From NCBI GenBank assembly GCA_963781805.1, contig CAWAHF010000004.1:992001-1056000 (forward strand): 64,000 nt of DNA, given 5' to 3'. Below, piece after piece: positions 46,432 to 57,045 of this stretch (within the stretch, counting starts at the first letter, position 1; each line of letters opens with the position of its first letter). This stretch comes from JAFGPL01 sp963781805. Its GTDB lineage: Bacteria > Bacteroidota > Bacteroidia > Bacteroidales > UBA10428. The notes below the pieces were generated by a model that saw nothing but the letters and a program-made list of their open reading frames with translations, did no database searches and was not told the DNA's origin. Position numbers and translations under genes: made by a program.

Positions 46432-48921
46432 ATGGAAAAGAAAAAATACAGTTCAAAGCAATTGATTTTTAAATTAGTGGTTTTGCTGAGCTTATTCCCT
46501 GTTATATCATATGCAACTGATCCTCCGAAGATTCCCGACGGATGGTCGGAAGGCTTTGTGTACGCAAACGGAATTCGCATTCACTACTACCGTGCCGTCC
46601 CGGCTCCCGGGAAACCGGTTATCCTCGCTATTCATGGTGTCATGGATATCGGGCTTACCTGGGCCTCTGTTGCTAATAAGTTGCAGGACGACTACAATAT
46701 ATACATGCTCGATACCCGTGGTCATGGCCTTTCCGATCCGTTCACCGGATCCGAGGATAGCAACACCTTGCTCAAGGATGTAATAGGGGCTGCGGAAAAG
46801 TTGGGCCTGAAGAATCCCATTCTGATGGGGCATTCGATGGGCGGGGCAACGGCCATTCGATTAGGAGCTGAGAATCCGGATTTCGCCAGGGCCATTATTA
46901 TAGTCGATGCCGGCATTGGCGGGCCCAGGCCTCAGCGCAACCAGGAGTCCAACACTCCGCCACCTCCGCCGCCACCTTCACCGGGCCCGCTGTCCATCAC
47001 GATGCGTGGTACTCCCGAAACTTTGGTAGCACAGAACAATTACAATTTTGACGATTTGGTGGCAAAGGCCCACCGCGACAATCCCAGATGGAGTATGATG
47101 GATTGCCGGTATTGGGCAACTGCTATTAAGCGATATCATGGCCCATATTCCGAAGAAGCATGGCAGGCAATGTTTGGCACCATGAGAACTGAAAATGCGC
47201 TGGCAAAGATTCAGGTTCCCATGATCATCCTGAAAGCCGATGCACCCCCGGAAGTTAGAAAAATTCACCAGGAGCAAGCCAGTGTAATGCAACATGGGAC
47301 ACTTGCGCATATCGACAACTCGGCTCACAATGTGCAGCGCGACCAACCCGAACGGGCGGCGGAAGTCATAAGGGAATTCCTGTCAAAACTCAGCCCTGGT
47401 ATCGGAACTATACAGCAACCGGTTCCGGTGAGGACAGAATATGGCCTCGTAAAGGGTGTGACCGAACCCGGGCTAACAATATATCGTGGCATTCCGTTTG
47501 CCGCACCCCCCATCGGCGATCTTCGCTGGCGGCCACCGCAACCGGCAAAGCCGTGGGACGGCGTGCGTGACGCGACGAAGTTCGGTCCCGATCCCTACCA
47601 GGGCAATGGCAAGGGTAACGTGAGCGAGGACTGTTTATACCTTAACGTTTGGACGCCTGCAAAATCCCCCGATGATAAGATACCGGTGCTGGTCTGGATC
47701 TATGGTGGCGGGTTTGCCGGTGGTCATACGTCCGGGCCAGGCGAGAACGGCGAATATCTAGCCCGCAAGGGAATCGTGCTGGTGAGCATCAACTATCGCG
47801 TCGGTCCGCTCGGGTTTTTGGCCCACCCGGAACTATCGGCGGAGTCGCCGAACCACGTTTCCGGCAATTACGGCCTGCTTGACCAGATCGCAGGTTTGAA
47901 ATGGATACAGAAGAATATCGCAGCTTTCGGCGGTGACCCGAACCGGGTAACGATCTTCGGAGAATCGGCTGGTGGAATTTCGGTGAGTATGTTATGTGCA
48001 ACACCATTGGCCAAAGGACTGATCCATGGCGCGATTTCCGAGAGTGGCGGCTCGTTCGGTCCACCCAGTGTCACAACATATCCCGGTGAAAACATGAGGC
48101 TGTTGGCCGATGCCGAGCGCAGTGGTGAAGCCTATATGAAGAAGCTTGCGGCATCGTCCATCGCCGGGCTTCGCAAGCTTGCGCCCGGCCAGCTTCCGGG
48201 CGGTTTCAATTCAGGTGTGGGCTGGCCCATTATTGATGGCTGGGTCATCCCAGACGACCAGTATAAATTGTATGAAAAGGGACAATACAACGATGTGCCG
48301 ATCATTGTCGGCTACAACTCAGACGAGGGGCTTACCTTTACTTGGGATAGAACGCCTGAGGATTACATCATGAACGTGCACAAACGATTCGGTCCGTTCG
48401 CTGACAGGCTGCTTGCAGCTTATCCTCCGGGCGAAAATACCATACCCAGATCTGCACGCAACCTGATGCGCGATGTGGCATTCGGATGGCACACCTGGGC
48501 ATGGGCGCGGTTACAGTCCCGCACAGGGAAGTCCAAGGTCTTTTACTACTACTTCGACCAGCACCCAAAGCGGGATCCCAACTCACCTGAAGCAGACTAC
48601 GGTACGGCACACGGCCCTGAAGTAAGCTATGTATTCCAGGTACTGAAGGACCTTCACAAACCCGGAGACCCGGAACTCACCCCTGCTGATTTTGCCATTT
48701 CGGAAACAATCGCCACCTACTGGACCAACTTCGCGAAATACGGCGATCCCAATGGCCCCGGAGCGCCTGAGTGGCCCAGGTTCACAGAAAAGAACCGCGA
48801 GGTGATGTGCTTCAACGACAAGGCGTTTCCAATCCCGGTGCCTGACGAGGAAGGCCTGGAGGCGCTTGATGCCTATTTCACATGGAGGCGCACCCCTGAA
48901 GGTGAGACATGGGGAAAGTAA
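46432..48921 (+). CDS. Double esterase: alpha/beta hydrolase fused to type-B carboxylesterase
   Basis: An 829-aa exported protein with two complete serine hydrolases in one chain. Signal peptide about 1-29. Domain 1 (about 40-320): nucleophile S135 in GHSMGG, histidine in DNSAHNV; its lid region carries a proline run (PPPPPPPSPGP, about 173-183). Domain 2 (about 335-829): type-B carboxylesterase with YRGIPFAAPPIGDLRWR, EDCLYLNVW, oxyanion GGGF, nucleophile S512 in GESAGG, acid in NSDEG and histidine in GTAHGPE. Probably removes acetyl or feruloyl esters from pectin. The second half is visibly richer in G+C than neighbouring genes, which suggests transfer. Each half alone would be a normal enzyme. 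Confidence 0.9.
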   Translation: MEKKKYSSKQLIFKLVVLLSLFPVISYATDPPKIPDGWSEGFVYANGIRIHYYRAVPAPGKPVILAIHGVMDIGLTWASVANKLQDDYNIYMLDTRGHGLSDPFTGSEDSNTLLKDVIGAAEKLGLKNPILMGHSMGGATAIRLGAENPDFARAIIIVDAGIGGPRPQRNQESNTPPPPPPPSPGPLSITMRGTPETLVAQNNYNFDDLVAKAHRDNPRWSMMDCRYWATAIKRYHGPYSEEAWQAMFGTMRTENALAKIQVPMIILKADAPPEVRKIHQEQASVMQHGTLAHIDNSAHNVQRDQPERAAEVIREFLSKLSPGIGTIQQPVPVRTEYGLVKGVTEPGLTIYRGIPFAAPPIGDLRWRPPQPAKPWDGVRDATKFGPDPYQGNGKGNVSEDCLYLNVWTPAKSPDDKIPVLVWIYGGGFAGGHTSGPGENGEYLARKGIVLVSINYRVGPLGFLAHPELSAESPNHVSGNYGLLDQIAGLKWIQKNIAAFGGDPNRVTIFGESAGGISVSMLCATPLAKGLIHGAISESGGSFGPPSVTTYPGENMRLLADAERSGEAYMKKLAASSIAGLRKLAPGQLPGGFNSGVGWPIIDGWVIPDDQYKLYEKGQYNDVPIIVGYNSDEGLTFTWDRTPEDYIMNVHKRFGPFADRLLAAYPPGENTIPRSARNLMRDVAFGWHTWAWARLQSRTGKSKVFYYYFDQHPKRDPNSPEADYGTAHGPEVSYVFQVLKDLHKPGDPELTPADFAISETIATYWTNFAKYGDPNGPGAPEWPRFTEKNREVMCFNDKAFPIPVPDEEGLEALDAYFTWRRTPEGETWGK

Positions 48922-49001
48922 ATGAAATTTTTGAAAGTTGAAAAAAGACGAGATAATAGAATTAAAATCAGGGATGTTTTATATAACTTACTTGGTTCAA
49001 A

Positions 49002-51413
49002 ATGAAACTAATGAAAATGAAAAAACAAATTTTATCCTTACTTTTAGGATTTATAGGCTTTGCAGTATGTTTTAGCCAAAATAATTACACAATAAGTATC
49101 GATGTTCCTGAAAAGAAAATTATAAAGGGGCAATTGGATCTGGGCGGCACAAACCCTGATGGCGATTCGATAGCCGTAAACAATTATTATATCACCTGCA
49201 ATGGCAAACCTTTCTTTCCAATTATCGGAGAATTTCATTTTTCAAGATATCCGTCTCATTATTGGGAAGAATCGATTAAAAAGATAAAAGCCGGCGGTAT
49301 TAATGTAATTGCCACCTATGTGTTTTGGAACCTGCACGAACGGAAGGAAGGCGTCTTTGACTGGTCGGGAAATCTTAATCTTCGATACTTTGTTGAGTTA
49401 TGTGAAAAAAATGATATGTACCTGATCGTTCGCATGGGGCCTTTTTGCCATGGGGAAATACGCAATGGAGGACTTCCTGATTGGTTATATGGCCGCACGT
49501 TTGAGGTGAGGTCAAACGACCGGGAATACTTAGCTTACGTTGACAGGCTATATGGTGAGATTGGCAGGCAATGTGAAGGGTTACTTTTTAAAGACGGCGG
49601 CCCCATAGTGGGCGTTCAGTTGGAAAATGAATTTCAGCATTCGGCAGCTCCCTGGGAAATTACCTATCCCGGTGCAAGAAAGGAATATACGGTAGCAAAT
49701 ATCAATGTCGGGGTAACACATGAACAAATTTCAGAAACCAATGGCAAGAATCCATATGCGGAACTGGGTAAAGCGCACATGGCCAAACTCAAGCAATTAG
49801 CGATCAAAAACGGTATGGATGTCCCTATTTATACAGCTACCGGATGGGGGAATGCTGCCATTGTTGAAAAAGGAAGTATCCCGGTCACAGCCGCCTATGC
49901 ATATCCATTCTGGGAGGCTCCGGGCCCATCCCCCTTCTACCTGTTTAAAGATATTCATAAAGTTCCGGATTATAGTCCGGTAAGCTATGACCCCGAATTG
50001 TACCCATCCATCCCGGCAGAAATAGGCTCGGGGATTCAGGTAAAATACAGCCGCAGGCCCATCGTGTTACCTGAAAGTATACTTCCGCTCATGGTACGGG
50101 TTATCGGTAGCGGATCTAATGGCATAGGGTATTACATGTATCATGGCGGATCGACACCGGTTTTCGATGGAAAGTTTTATAATGAAGATGTGAACGGGTT
50201 GCCAAAGATCAATTATGGCTATCAGGCGCCTATAGGCCAGTATGGACAAATTCGTCCACACTATAAAAGTCTAAAAACACTTCATATGTTTTTGGACCAA
50301 TATTCAGCTGAACTTGCGCCCATGCAAACCATACTGCCGGAAGGATATGGGAATATCACCCCTGAAAATACCACAACATTGCGCTATGCAGTCCGGGCAA
50401 AGGATGATAAAGGATTTCTTTTTATGATCAATTTTCAGGATGATGTTGAAATTGCCGATATCAATGATATAAGTGTAGCAGTGAAAACCGGCAGTGATGT
50501 CATTCGTTTTCCCTCCTCCGGAACTTTTAACCTGAAAAAATCCACATCGGCCATTCTTCCATTTAATTTGAAACTGGGCCAGACACTAATAAAATCGACA
50601 ACTGTACAACCCCTTACCACTTTGCATACCAACCGGGGGGATTGTTTTGTGTTTTTCTCAATAGACGGGATGGCCCCGGAGATTGTGATTTCCGGTGAAA
50701 CAGCCTTGACAGAAATTCAAAATGCCAGGAAAAGTCAAAAAAACAATTACACCCTTGTTCAGGGAAACACTGATGAAGTATTCTCCTTCGTAAACGGAAA
50801 GGACCAATTCCTCATTATTCCCCGTAAAATGGCATTGAATTCCAATAAGGTTGACAATCACCTTATCCTTTACGAAGGGGTAATTTTGAACAGCAAAAAT
50901 CAAATAAGCCTGATTACACGATCCGTCAATTCAACTATTGATGTTTATCCTGCTATCGATAAGGATCCATACGTATCATTCGCATCGCTCACTAAAATAA
51001 AGCCTAGTTTTAATGGGGCCTCTTCCTATCAATTGAAATTTAAAGAAAAAGAGCCTCCTGTGACTGTTACTAAAGTGACAGATCGAAAATATACCATCGT
51101 AACCAAAGGGGGCCTTGATGGACTGAATGATGTATTTGTTGACATAGATTATGTGGGAGACAGAGGCATGGCTTTTATTGATGGCCTTCTGGTCACGGAT
51201 CAATTTTATCATGAAAATAAATGGGAGATTGGTTTGAAAAGTTTTATTTCTGAAATGACAGGAAAAGAAATGGTGCTGATTTTTTATCCACTTTACAGCG
51301 ATCAGGAAACACTTGTAGATTTCACCCACATACCCGTTTTTACGAATGGAAAATACCTGAATATTAAAGATATAAATATTAGTAACGAATATAAGGCCAT
51401 TGTCTCCTTTTAA
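49002..51413 (+). CDS. GH35 beta-galactosidase (second copy)
   Basis: An 803-aa exported enzyme; signal peptide about 1-25, with alternative starts 3 and 5 codons downstream. GH35 barrel with AGGINVIATYVFWNLHERKEG, RMGPFCHGEIRNGGLPDWL, acid/base E210 in GVQLENE and nucleophile E340 in PAEIGSG. It carries an insertion after the acid/base compared with the first copy (about residues 215-245). Similar in layout to the copy at 44007 but well diverged, so probably different linkage preference. The epimerase gene begins 14 bases after its stop. Confidence 0.92.
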   Translation: MKLMKMKKQILSLLLGFIGFAVCFSQNNYTISIDVPEKKIIKGQLDLGGTNPDGDSIAVNNYYITCNGKPFFPIIGEFHFSRYPSHYWEESIKKIKAGGINVIATYVFWNLHERKEGVFDWSGNLNLRYFVELCEKNDMYLIVRMGPFCHGEIRNGGLPDWLYGRTFEVRSNDREYLAYVDRLYGEIGRQCEGLLFKDGGPIVGVQLENEFQHSAAPWEITYPGARKEYTVANINVGVTHEQISETNGKNPYAELGKAHMAKLKQLAIKNGMDVPIYTATGWGNAAIVEKGSIPVTAAYAYPFWEAPGPSPFYLFKDIHKVPDYSPVSYDPELYPSIPAEIGSGIQVKYSRRPIVLPESILPLMVRVIGSGSNGIGYYMYHGGSTPVFDGKFYNEDVNGLPKINYGYQAPIGQYGQIRPHYKSLKTLHMFLDQYSAELAPMQTILPEGYGNITPENTTTLRYAVRAKDDKGFLFMINFQDDVEIADINDISVAVKTGSDVIRFPSSGTFNLKKSTSAILPFNLKLGQTLIKSTTVQPLTTLHTNRGDCFVFFSIDGMAPEIVISGETALTEIQNARKSQKNNYTLVQGNTDEVFSFVNGKDQFLIIPRKMALNSNKVDNHLILYEGVILNSKNQISLITRSVNSTIDVYPAIDKDPYVSFASLTKIKPSFNGASSYQLKFKEKEPPVTVTKVTDRKYTIVTKGGLDGLNDVFVDIDYVGDRGMAFIDGLLVTDQFYHENKWEIGLKSFISEMTGKEMVLIFYPLYSDQETLVDFTHIPVFTNGKYLNIKDINISNEYKAIVSF

Positions 51414-51427
51414 AATTTTAATATCTG

Positions 51428-52498
51428 ATGTGCACTACAAAAACTATTGATCTTAGAAAGGAACATTTTGGTTCAATTAATGGCCAACCCATTTATTTGT
51501 ACACGCTCAGGGGCGGTTTTATAACATTGCGGCTTATCAATTATGGTGCAACGATCACGGCTATTGAAATGCCGGACCAAAACATGCAAATACATAATAT
51601 TGTCGCGGGCTTTTCCACGTTAGACGAATACATTAAACCGCATCCATACCTTGGGGCGGTAATTGGTCGTTTTGCAAATCGTATAGCGCGGGGTCAATTC
51701 AAGCTTGACGGAAATTATTATCAACTGTCCATCAATGACTCCCCGAATCATCTGCATGGTGGTGTAAACGGCTTTCATAGAAAAATATGGCAACCTGAGG
51801 CTCAAACAATAGGCAATGATCATTGCTCACTTTTATTATCCACTTTTTCAAATGACGGAGAGGAGGGCTATCCGGGCAACCTGATGGTAACTGTTGTGTT
51901 CACCGTAACTGAACGTAATGAAATTGAAATTTCTTACCATGCAAATACCGACAAAGCAACACCATTAAGCTTAACCAATCATTCGTATTTTAACCTTTCA
52001 GGCTTTCAGAAGCCTACTATTAAAGATCATGAACTGACGATCAATAGCTCTTTTTTTACTGAAAAAAATGAAAATAACACTTCTACAGGAAATCTTCTTA
52101 AGTGTGCTGAAACGCCACATGATTTCAGACAAGCGAAAAAGATCGGCAGGGACATAAATCGACTTCAGCGGGATATGGGGTATGATCATAACCATGTAAT
52201 TGATAATTTCGGACAAGGTGTGCGGCCAGTGGCAAAACTCATGGATGCATACTCAGGGCGTGTGTTAGAAGTACTTAGCGACATGCCAGGGGTACAGGTA
52301 TATACAGCAAACTGTTGGGACGGGTCCTTAACCGGTTCGCAAGGCGTTCCCTATGGAAAACATGCTGCAATTGCTTTGGAAACACAGCGGTTTCCCGATT
52401 CGCCCAATCATCCCAACTTTCCCAATTCGATACTCATGCCCGGTGATAATTTTTCTTCGCGGACAATATATAAGTTTTCATTACTAAGTGATTTATAA
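51428..52498 (+). CDS. galM: Aldose 1-epimerase (galactose mutarotase)
   Basis: A 356-aa cytoplasmic enzyme, no signal peptide. Converts beta-D-galactose, the product of retaining beta-galactosidases, to the alpha form for the Leloir pathway. Family motifs: INYGATITAIEMPD, GRFANRIARGQF, NHLHGGVNGFH, catalytic H185 in TNHSYFNLSG and catalytic E318 in ALETQRFPDSPNHPNFP. Placement between GH35 and GH2 supports galactose as the end product of this locus. Intact. Confidence 0.94.
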   Translation: MCTTKTIDLRKEHFGSINGQPIYLYTLRGGFITLRLINYGATITAIEMPDQNMQIHNIVAGFSTLDEYIKPHPYLGAVIGRFANRIARGQFKLDGNYYQLSINDSPNHLHGGVNGFHRKIWQPEAQTIGNDHCSLLLSTFSNDGEEGYPGNLMVTVVFTVTERNEIEISYHANTDKATPLSLTNHSYFNLSGFQKPTIKDHELTINSSFFTEKNENNTSTGNLLKCAETPHDFRQAKKIGRDINRLQRDMGYDHNHVIDNFGQGVRPVAKLMDAYSGRVLEVLSDMPGVQVYTANCWDGSLTGSQGVPYGKHAAIALETQRFPDSPNHPNFPNSILMPGDNFSSRTIYKFSLLSDL

Positions 52499-52541
52499 TT
52501 TACTTTTAAATTGTTTTGTTTAATAAAAATCCAGTTTAACA

Positions 52542-55451
52542 ATGAAAATGATTAGTGGCAAATTTCGGATAATTAATAAAATATATAAACAGTTATTTCA
52601 AAAGTCAGTTCTCTGTTTGCTGGGGTGCATCATGATTGTCACCATCAATTCATGCTCTCAGAATGAAATTGATACTATGGACTTGAGTGGGAAATGGGCA
52701 TTTAAAATGGATTCTCTGGACTATGGGATTGAGGGAAAATGGTTCAAAAATGAATTCAATGAATCTGTGAATTTACCCGGTTCGATGAATTCCAATGGGA
52801 AAGGCGATGAAATTTCCTTGCAAACCCATTGGACCGGGTCCATATTTGACTCTTCATTTTTCTTTCAACCGGAATATGCCAAATACCGGAAACCTGGAAA
52901 TTTTAAAGTTCCATTTTGGCTCCAGCCTTTAAAGCATTATGTGGGTGCCGCCTGGTACAAGAAAGAAGTGGAAATCCCTGATGCCTGGAAGGGACAGCAT
53001 ATTGAGCTTTTCCTGGAAAGGTGCCATTGGGAAACCCAGATATGGGTAGATACTAAGAAAATCGGATCACAAAATTTATTGGGCTCGCCCCATATTTATG
53101 ATCTTTCAACAGTAATGTCTCCCGGAAAGCATACGATTAACATTAGGGTTGATAACCGGATCCAAGATGTGAATGTGGGCATAAATTCCCATAGCATATC
53201 TGATCATACCCAAACAAACTGGAATGGAATCGTGGGCAAGATCGAGTTGCGAAAAAAGTCAGCGGTCTATTTGGATGATGTTCAGATTACTCCGGATATA
53301 GATAATAAGTCGGTTTCAGTAAAAATTACCGTCAATAATACCTCAGGAACAAACCTTAACGGACAGATTAAACTTTCTGCCGCAAGTTTTAATAGTGAAT
53401 CCGAACAAAATATTGCCGGCCAGATGTCGGATGTTGCATTTTCTTCAGGTCGAACCACTTCAACCATTGTTTATCAAATGGGAAACGATCCGTTGCTTTG
53501 GGATGAATTCACCCCGAACCTTTATAAGCTAAATGTACAACTTGAATCTACAGAAGGAAAAAGCCTGGACAAACAGTCGTACACTTTTGGGATGAGAAAG
53601 ATAGAAATAAAAGATAGAAAAATCATGGTAAACGGAAGACCGGTTTTTTTAAGGGGAACATTAGAATGTGCTATTTTTCCGAAAACAGGGTATCCGTCTA
53701 TGGAGATGGAAACCTGGCAACACATTTTCAGGGTCATTCAATCCCATGGACTGAACCACATGAGGTTTCATTCCTGGTGTCCTCCTGAAGCAGCTTTTGA
53801 AGCTGCCGACAGGGCAGGGGTATATTTGCAGGTTGAAAACTCTTCCTGGGCAAACCAGGGAGCCACGGTAGGTGATTCCCTTCCCATTGACAAATTTTTA
53901 TATAAAGAAACGGCGCACAATTTGAAAAATTATGGCAATCATCCATCGTTCTGCCTGATGGCGTATGGCAATGAACCTGGTGGAAAGAACCAGGTAACAT
54001 ACCTTAAAAACTACGTTGACCACTGGAAAGCCATGGATAGAAGAAGAATTTATACTTCAGGGGCAGGTTGGCCGGCTATTACTGAGAATGATTTTAATGT
54101 CACTTCAGAGCCAAGGATACAGCATTGGGGTGCCGGATTAAAAAGTATTATCAACAGTGAACCTCCCAATACCCTTTTTGACTTTGAGGATATTATCAAT
54201 GATTATGATCAACCTGTAATATCCCATGAGATTGGTCAGTGGTGTGTATATCCTAATTTTAAAGAGATAGATAAATATGACGGGGTATTAAGGGCCAAAA
54301 ATTTTGAAATCTTCAGGGAGACATTGAAAGATAATAATATGCTGCATTTGGCTGATAGTTTTCTGTTGGCTTCAGGTAAGCTTCAGACTATTTGCTATAA
54401 AGCAGACATAGAGGCAGCACTTCGTACGAAAGGACAAGCGGGTTTTCAATTGCTGGATCTCCATGATTTTCCGGGTCAGGGAACTGCCCTGGTTGGGGTA
54501 CTGGATCCATTCTGGGATGAAAAAGGGTATATCACAGCAGAGGAATTTAGCAGGTTTTGCAATGAAACTGTTCCCCTTGTACGCCTTCCGAAACGGGTTT
54601 ATGTTAATAACCAGATGTTGAAGGCTACAGTGGAAGTAGCCCATTTTGGCAAAGAAATGATGTTAAATCCCGAAATTAGCTGGAAATTATCTGACAATAA
54701 AGGAAATACGGTTAAACAAGGAAAATTCGATGTCGATGAAATCACTATTGGGAATAGAATAGAAGTAGGTTCGATTGAAGCCGGATTGAGTGAAATACGG
54801 GAACCACAAAAACTTGTACTTTCAGTAAAAATCGATCAGTTTGAAAACAGTTGGGATATATGGGTTTATCCATCATCGCAACAAAGAAAACCAGTAACTA
54901 CTGAAGGTGTAAAAGTGGTGCAACAATTGGATCAAAAAACCGTTGGATTTCTCCAAAACGGAGGCAAAGTCTTACTTACTTTGAAAAAAGGTAGTGTTAA
55001 AGATGAAAAGGGAGGAAATATCGCTGTTGGGTTTTCAAGCATTTTCTGGAATACTGCCTGGACTAACGGGCAGGCACCGCATACTCTTGGGATTTTATGT
55101 AATCCTGGTCACCCGGCATTTAATTCATTTCCGACAGAATATCACAGCAACTGGCAGTGGTGGGACGCCATGTCCCATTCAAACGCTATTGTCCTTACTG
55201 ATTTTGATAAAAACTTAAGACCAATTGTAAGGATAATAGACGATTGGGTAACGAACAGGCCATTGGGACTGATCTTTGAGGTGAAAGTTGGAAAAGGGAA
55301 ATTACTGATTAGCGGGGTTGATCTTTTGTCGGATACAGATTCACGGCCTGAGGCCAGACAGCTCTTTTATAGTCTGATCAATTATATGAAAAGTGATCGT
55401 TTTAATCCGGAAATTTTGGTCCAAATTGAAACAATACAATCAATATTTTAA
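52542..55451 (+). CDS. GH2 family glycosidase, probable lipoprotein
   Basis: A 969-aa enzyme with a hydrophobic N-terminal segment ending in a lipobox-like TINSC (about residue 38). GH2 sugar-binding domain about 45-225, immunoglobulin-like domain about 230-345, barrel with acid/base E478 in YGNEPGG and nucleophile E563 in SHEIGQW. The C-terminal ~170 residues (VVQQLDQKTVGFLQNGG onward) resemble the glutaminase-like fold seen at the end of some GH2 proteins. Beta-galactosidase or beta-glucuronidase activity are both possible. A decayed copy of its last ~70 codons is found at 62666-62887. Confidence 0.87.
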   Translation: MKMISGKFRIINKIYKQLFQKSVLCLLGCIMIVTINSCSQNEIDTMDLSGKWAFKMDSLDYGIEGKWFKNEFNESVNLPGSMNSNGKGDEISLQTHWTGSIFDSSFFFQPEYAKYRKPGNFKVPFWLQPLKHYVGAAWYKKEVEIPDAWKGQHIELFLERCHWETQIWVDTKKIGSQNLLGSPHIYDLSTVMSPGKHTINIRVDNRIQDVNVGINSHSISDHTQTNWNGIVGKIELRKKSAVYLDDVQITPDIDNKSVSVKITVNNTSGTNLNGQIKLSAASFNSESEQNIAGQMSDVAFSSGRTTSTIVYQMGNDPLLWDEFTPNLYKLNVQLESTEGKSLDKQSYTFGMRKIEIKDRKIMVNGRPVFLRGTLECAIFPKTGYPSMEMETWQHIFRVIQSHGLNHMRFHSWCPPEAAFEAADRAGVYLQVENSSWANQGATVGDSLPIDKFLYKETAHNLKNYGNHPSFCLMAYGNEPGGKNQVTYLKNYVDHWKAMDRRRIYTSGAGWPAITENDFNVTSEPRIQHWGAGLKSIINSEPPNTLFDFEDIINDYDQPVISHEIGQWCVYPNFKEIDKYDGVLRAKNFEIFRETLKDNNMLHLADSFLLASGKLQTICYKADIEAALRTKGQAGFQLLDLHDFPGQGTALVGVLDPFWDEKGYITAEEFSRFCNETVPLVRLPKRVYVNNQMLKATVEVAHFGKEMMLNPEISWKLSDNKGNTVKQGKFDVDEITIGNRIEVGSIEAGLSEIREPQKLVLSVKIDQFENSWDIWVYPSSQQRKPVTTEGVKVVQQLDQKTVGFLQNGGKVLLTLKKGSVKDEKGGNIAVGFSSIFWNTAWTNGQAPHTLGILCNPGHPAFNSFPTEYHSNWQWWDAMSHSNAIVLTDFDKNLRPIVRIIDDWVTNRPLGLIFEVKVGKGKLLISGVDLLSDTDSRPEARQLFYSLINYMKSDRFNPEILVQIETIQSIF

Positions 55452-55524
55452 CATTTTTTTAATATAAAAAATGTTTTTGTATTATGGGGAAGGGTTGGGG
55501 CAATCATATAAATATCTAATTTTC

Positions 55525-57045
55525 ATGAATTATAAAACGGAAATATTTCATATTATCACAACATTTTATTTTGTTATGTTGCCCCTTCTGCCAGTTTGGG
55601 GATCGGTGACTTTGCCATCTTTGCTGTCAGACAATATGGTGTTACAGCAAGGTATGCCTGTTCACATCTGGGGAAAAGCAGATAGGGGAGAAAAGGTGGC
55701 TGTGCAAATTTTAGATCAACTTCAAAAAACAGTGGCAGATGAGATAGGAAACTGGCAGGTTTGGCTGCATCCGATGAAATCATCTGAGTCGGTTTCAATG
55801 ACGGTATTCGGGACTAATACAATCATAGTAAAAAATATTCTTATCGGAGAAGTATGGTTTGCTGCCGGGCAATCAAATATGGAGTATTCCGTGAGAAAAT
55901 CTGACAATTCGGAAGAGGAGATTGCAAGTGCTAATTATCCTGAGATAAGAATTTTTGATGCTAAAAGAAGCTTTTCTGATACATTACAAACTGATATAGC
56001 AGGAAGATGGGTGATATGTTCACCTGAAACTGTGACTGAAATAACAGCAACCGGGTATTTTTTCTCAAGAGGTATTCACCAGCATTTAAAGGTTCCTGTC
56101 GGATTGATAGATGCCTCATGGGGAGCAACCCGATGCGAGGCATGGACACCTGCAGAATGTTTTAAATCTGATCCAAGACTAAATTATTGGCCAAAGAAAT
56201 GGGATAAATATCAGCAGGATCTTCCAATGCTAAAAGAGGAATATCTTGTGAATCATAAATCATGGGAAGCTGAGGCGGAAAAGGCAAAATCAGAGGGAAA
56301 AGAAATACCAAGAGAACCAAGGGAGCCCGAACGCAAGACAAAGTCCGAACCATCGGTTATTTATAAAGGTATTGTAGCACCTGTTAGTAACTATACAATT
56401 AGAGGTGTAATATGGTATCAGGGGGAGAATAATGCCTATGAAGAGGAAGCATATACATACAGGTACCTGTTCCCAATCATGATCAATGCCTGGAGGCGTG
56501 AATGGAAGCAAGGTGATTTCCCTTTTATTTTTGCACAACTGTCAACACTATACAAACATCCATATTGGCCTGTTTTAAGGGAGTCGCAAACCGAAGCATT
56601 AAAATTGAAAAATACCGCGATGGTTGTTACTTACGATATTGGTGATTCAACAGATGCCCATTTTAAGAATAAGCAAGCTGTAGGAAAACGATTTGAGTTA
56701 GCTGCCCGAAAATTAGTTTACGGAGAAAGTATAGAGGCCTCCGGCCCCATATTCCGGCAAATGACTATTGAAGGCGATTCATTACGTATATGGTTTGACC
56801 ACGCTGAAGGGTTAAAATCATCAGACGGAGAAGAATTGGTTGGTTTTGAGATTGCCGGGGATAATGGAAAACGGTATCCAGCGAAAGCCACGGTAGATTG
56901 TGAGACTATTCTGCTTTATAATGAGAAAGTTACCAAGCCGTCTATGGCACGATATGCCTTTAAGGATGCAGTCATCGGCAATTTGATAAATGGTTACGGT
57001 TTACCTGCAGTCCCGTTTCGTACAGATGTAAAAGATTCTCTTTAA
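55525..57045 (+). CDS. Sialate O-acetylesterase-like SGNH esterase
   Basis: A 506-aa exported carbohydrate esterase; the start at 55525 gives a regular signal peptide (MNYKTEIFHIITTFYFVML), while an ATG 18 codons upstream is possible. Catalytic serine S117 in AAGQSNMEYS, aspartate/histidine in GDSTDAHFKNK, and the oxyanion block IWYQGENNA. Family members remove O-acetyl groups from sialic acid, xylan or pectin sugars; here acetylated galactan or RG-I is more likely. A charged Lys/Glu-rich insertion lies at about 255-285. Last intact gene of the plus-strand operon. Confidence 0.9.
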   Translation: MNYKTEIFHIITTFYFVMLPLLPVWGSVTLPSLLSDNMVLQQGMPVHIWGKADRGEKVAVQILDQLQKTVADEIGNWQVWLHPMKSSESVSMTVFGTNTIIVKNILIGEVWFAAGQSNMEYSVRKSDNSEEEIASANYPEIRIFDAKRSFSDTLQTDIAGRWVICSPETVTEITATGYFFSRGIHQHLKVPVGLIDASWGATRCEAWTPAECFKSDPRLNYWPKKWDKYQQDLPMLKEEYLVNHKSWEAEAEKAKSEGKEIPREPREPERKTKSEPSVIYKGIVAPVSNYTIRGVIWYQGENNAYEEEAYTYRYLFPIMINAWRREWKQGDFPFIFAQLSTLYKHPYWPVLRESQTEALKLKNTAMVVTYDIGDSTDAHFKNKQAVGKRFELAARKLVYGESIEASGPIFRQMTIEGDSLRIWFDHAEGLKSSDGEELVGFEIAGDNGKRYPAKATVDCETILLYNEKVTKPSMARYAFKDAVIGNLINGYGLPAVPFRTDVKDSL

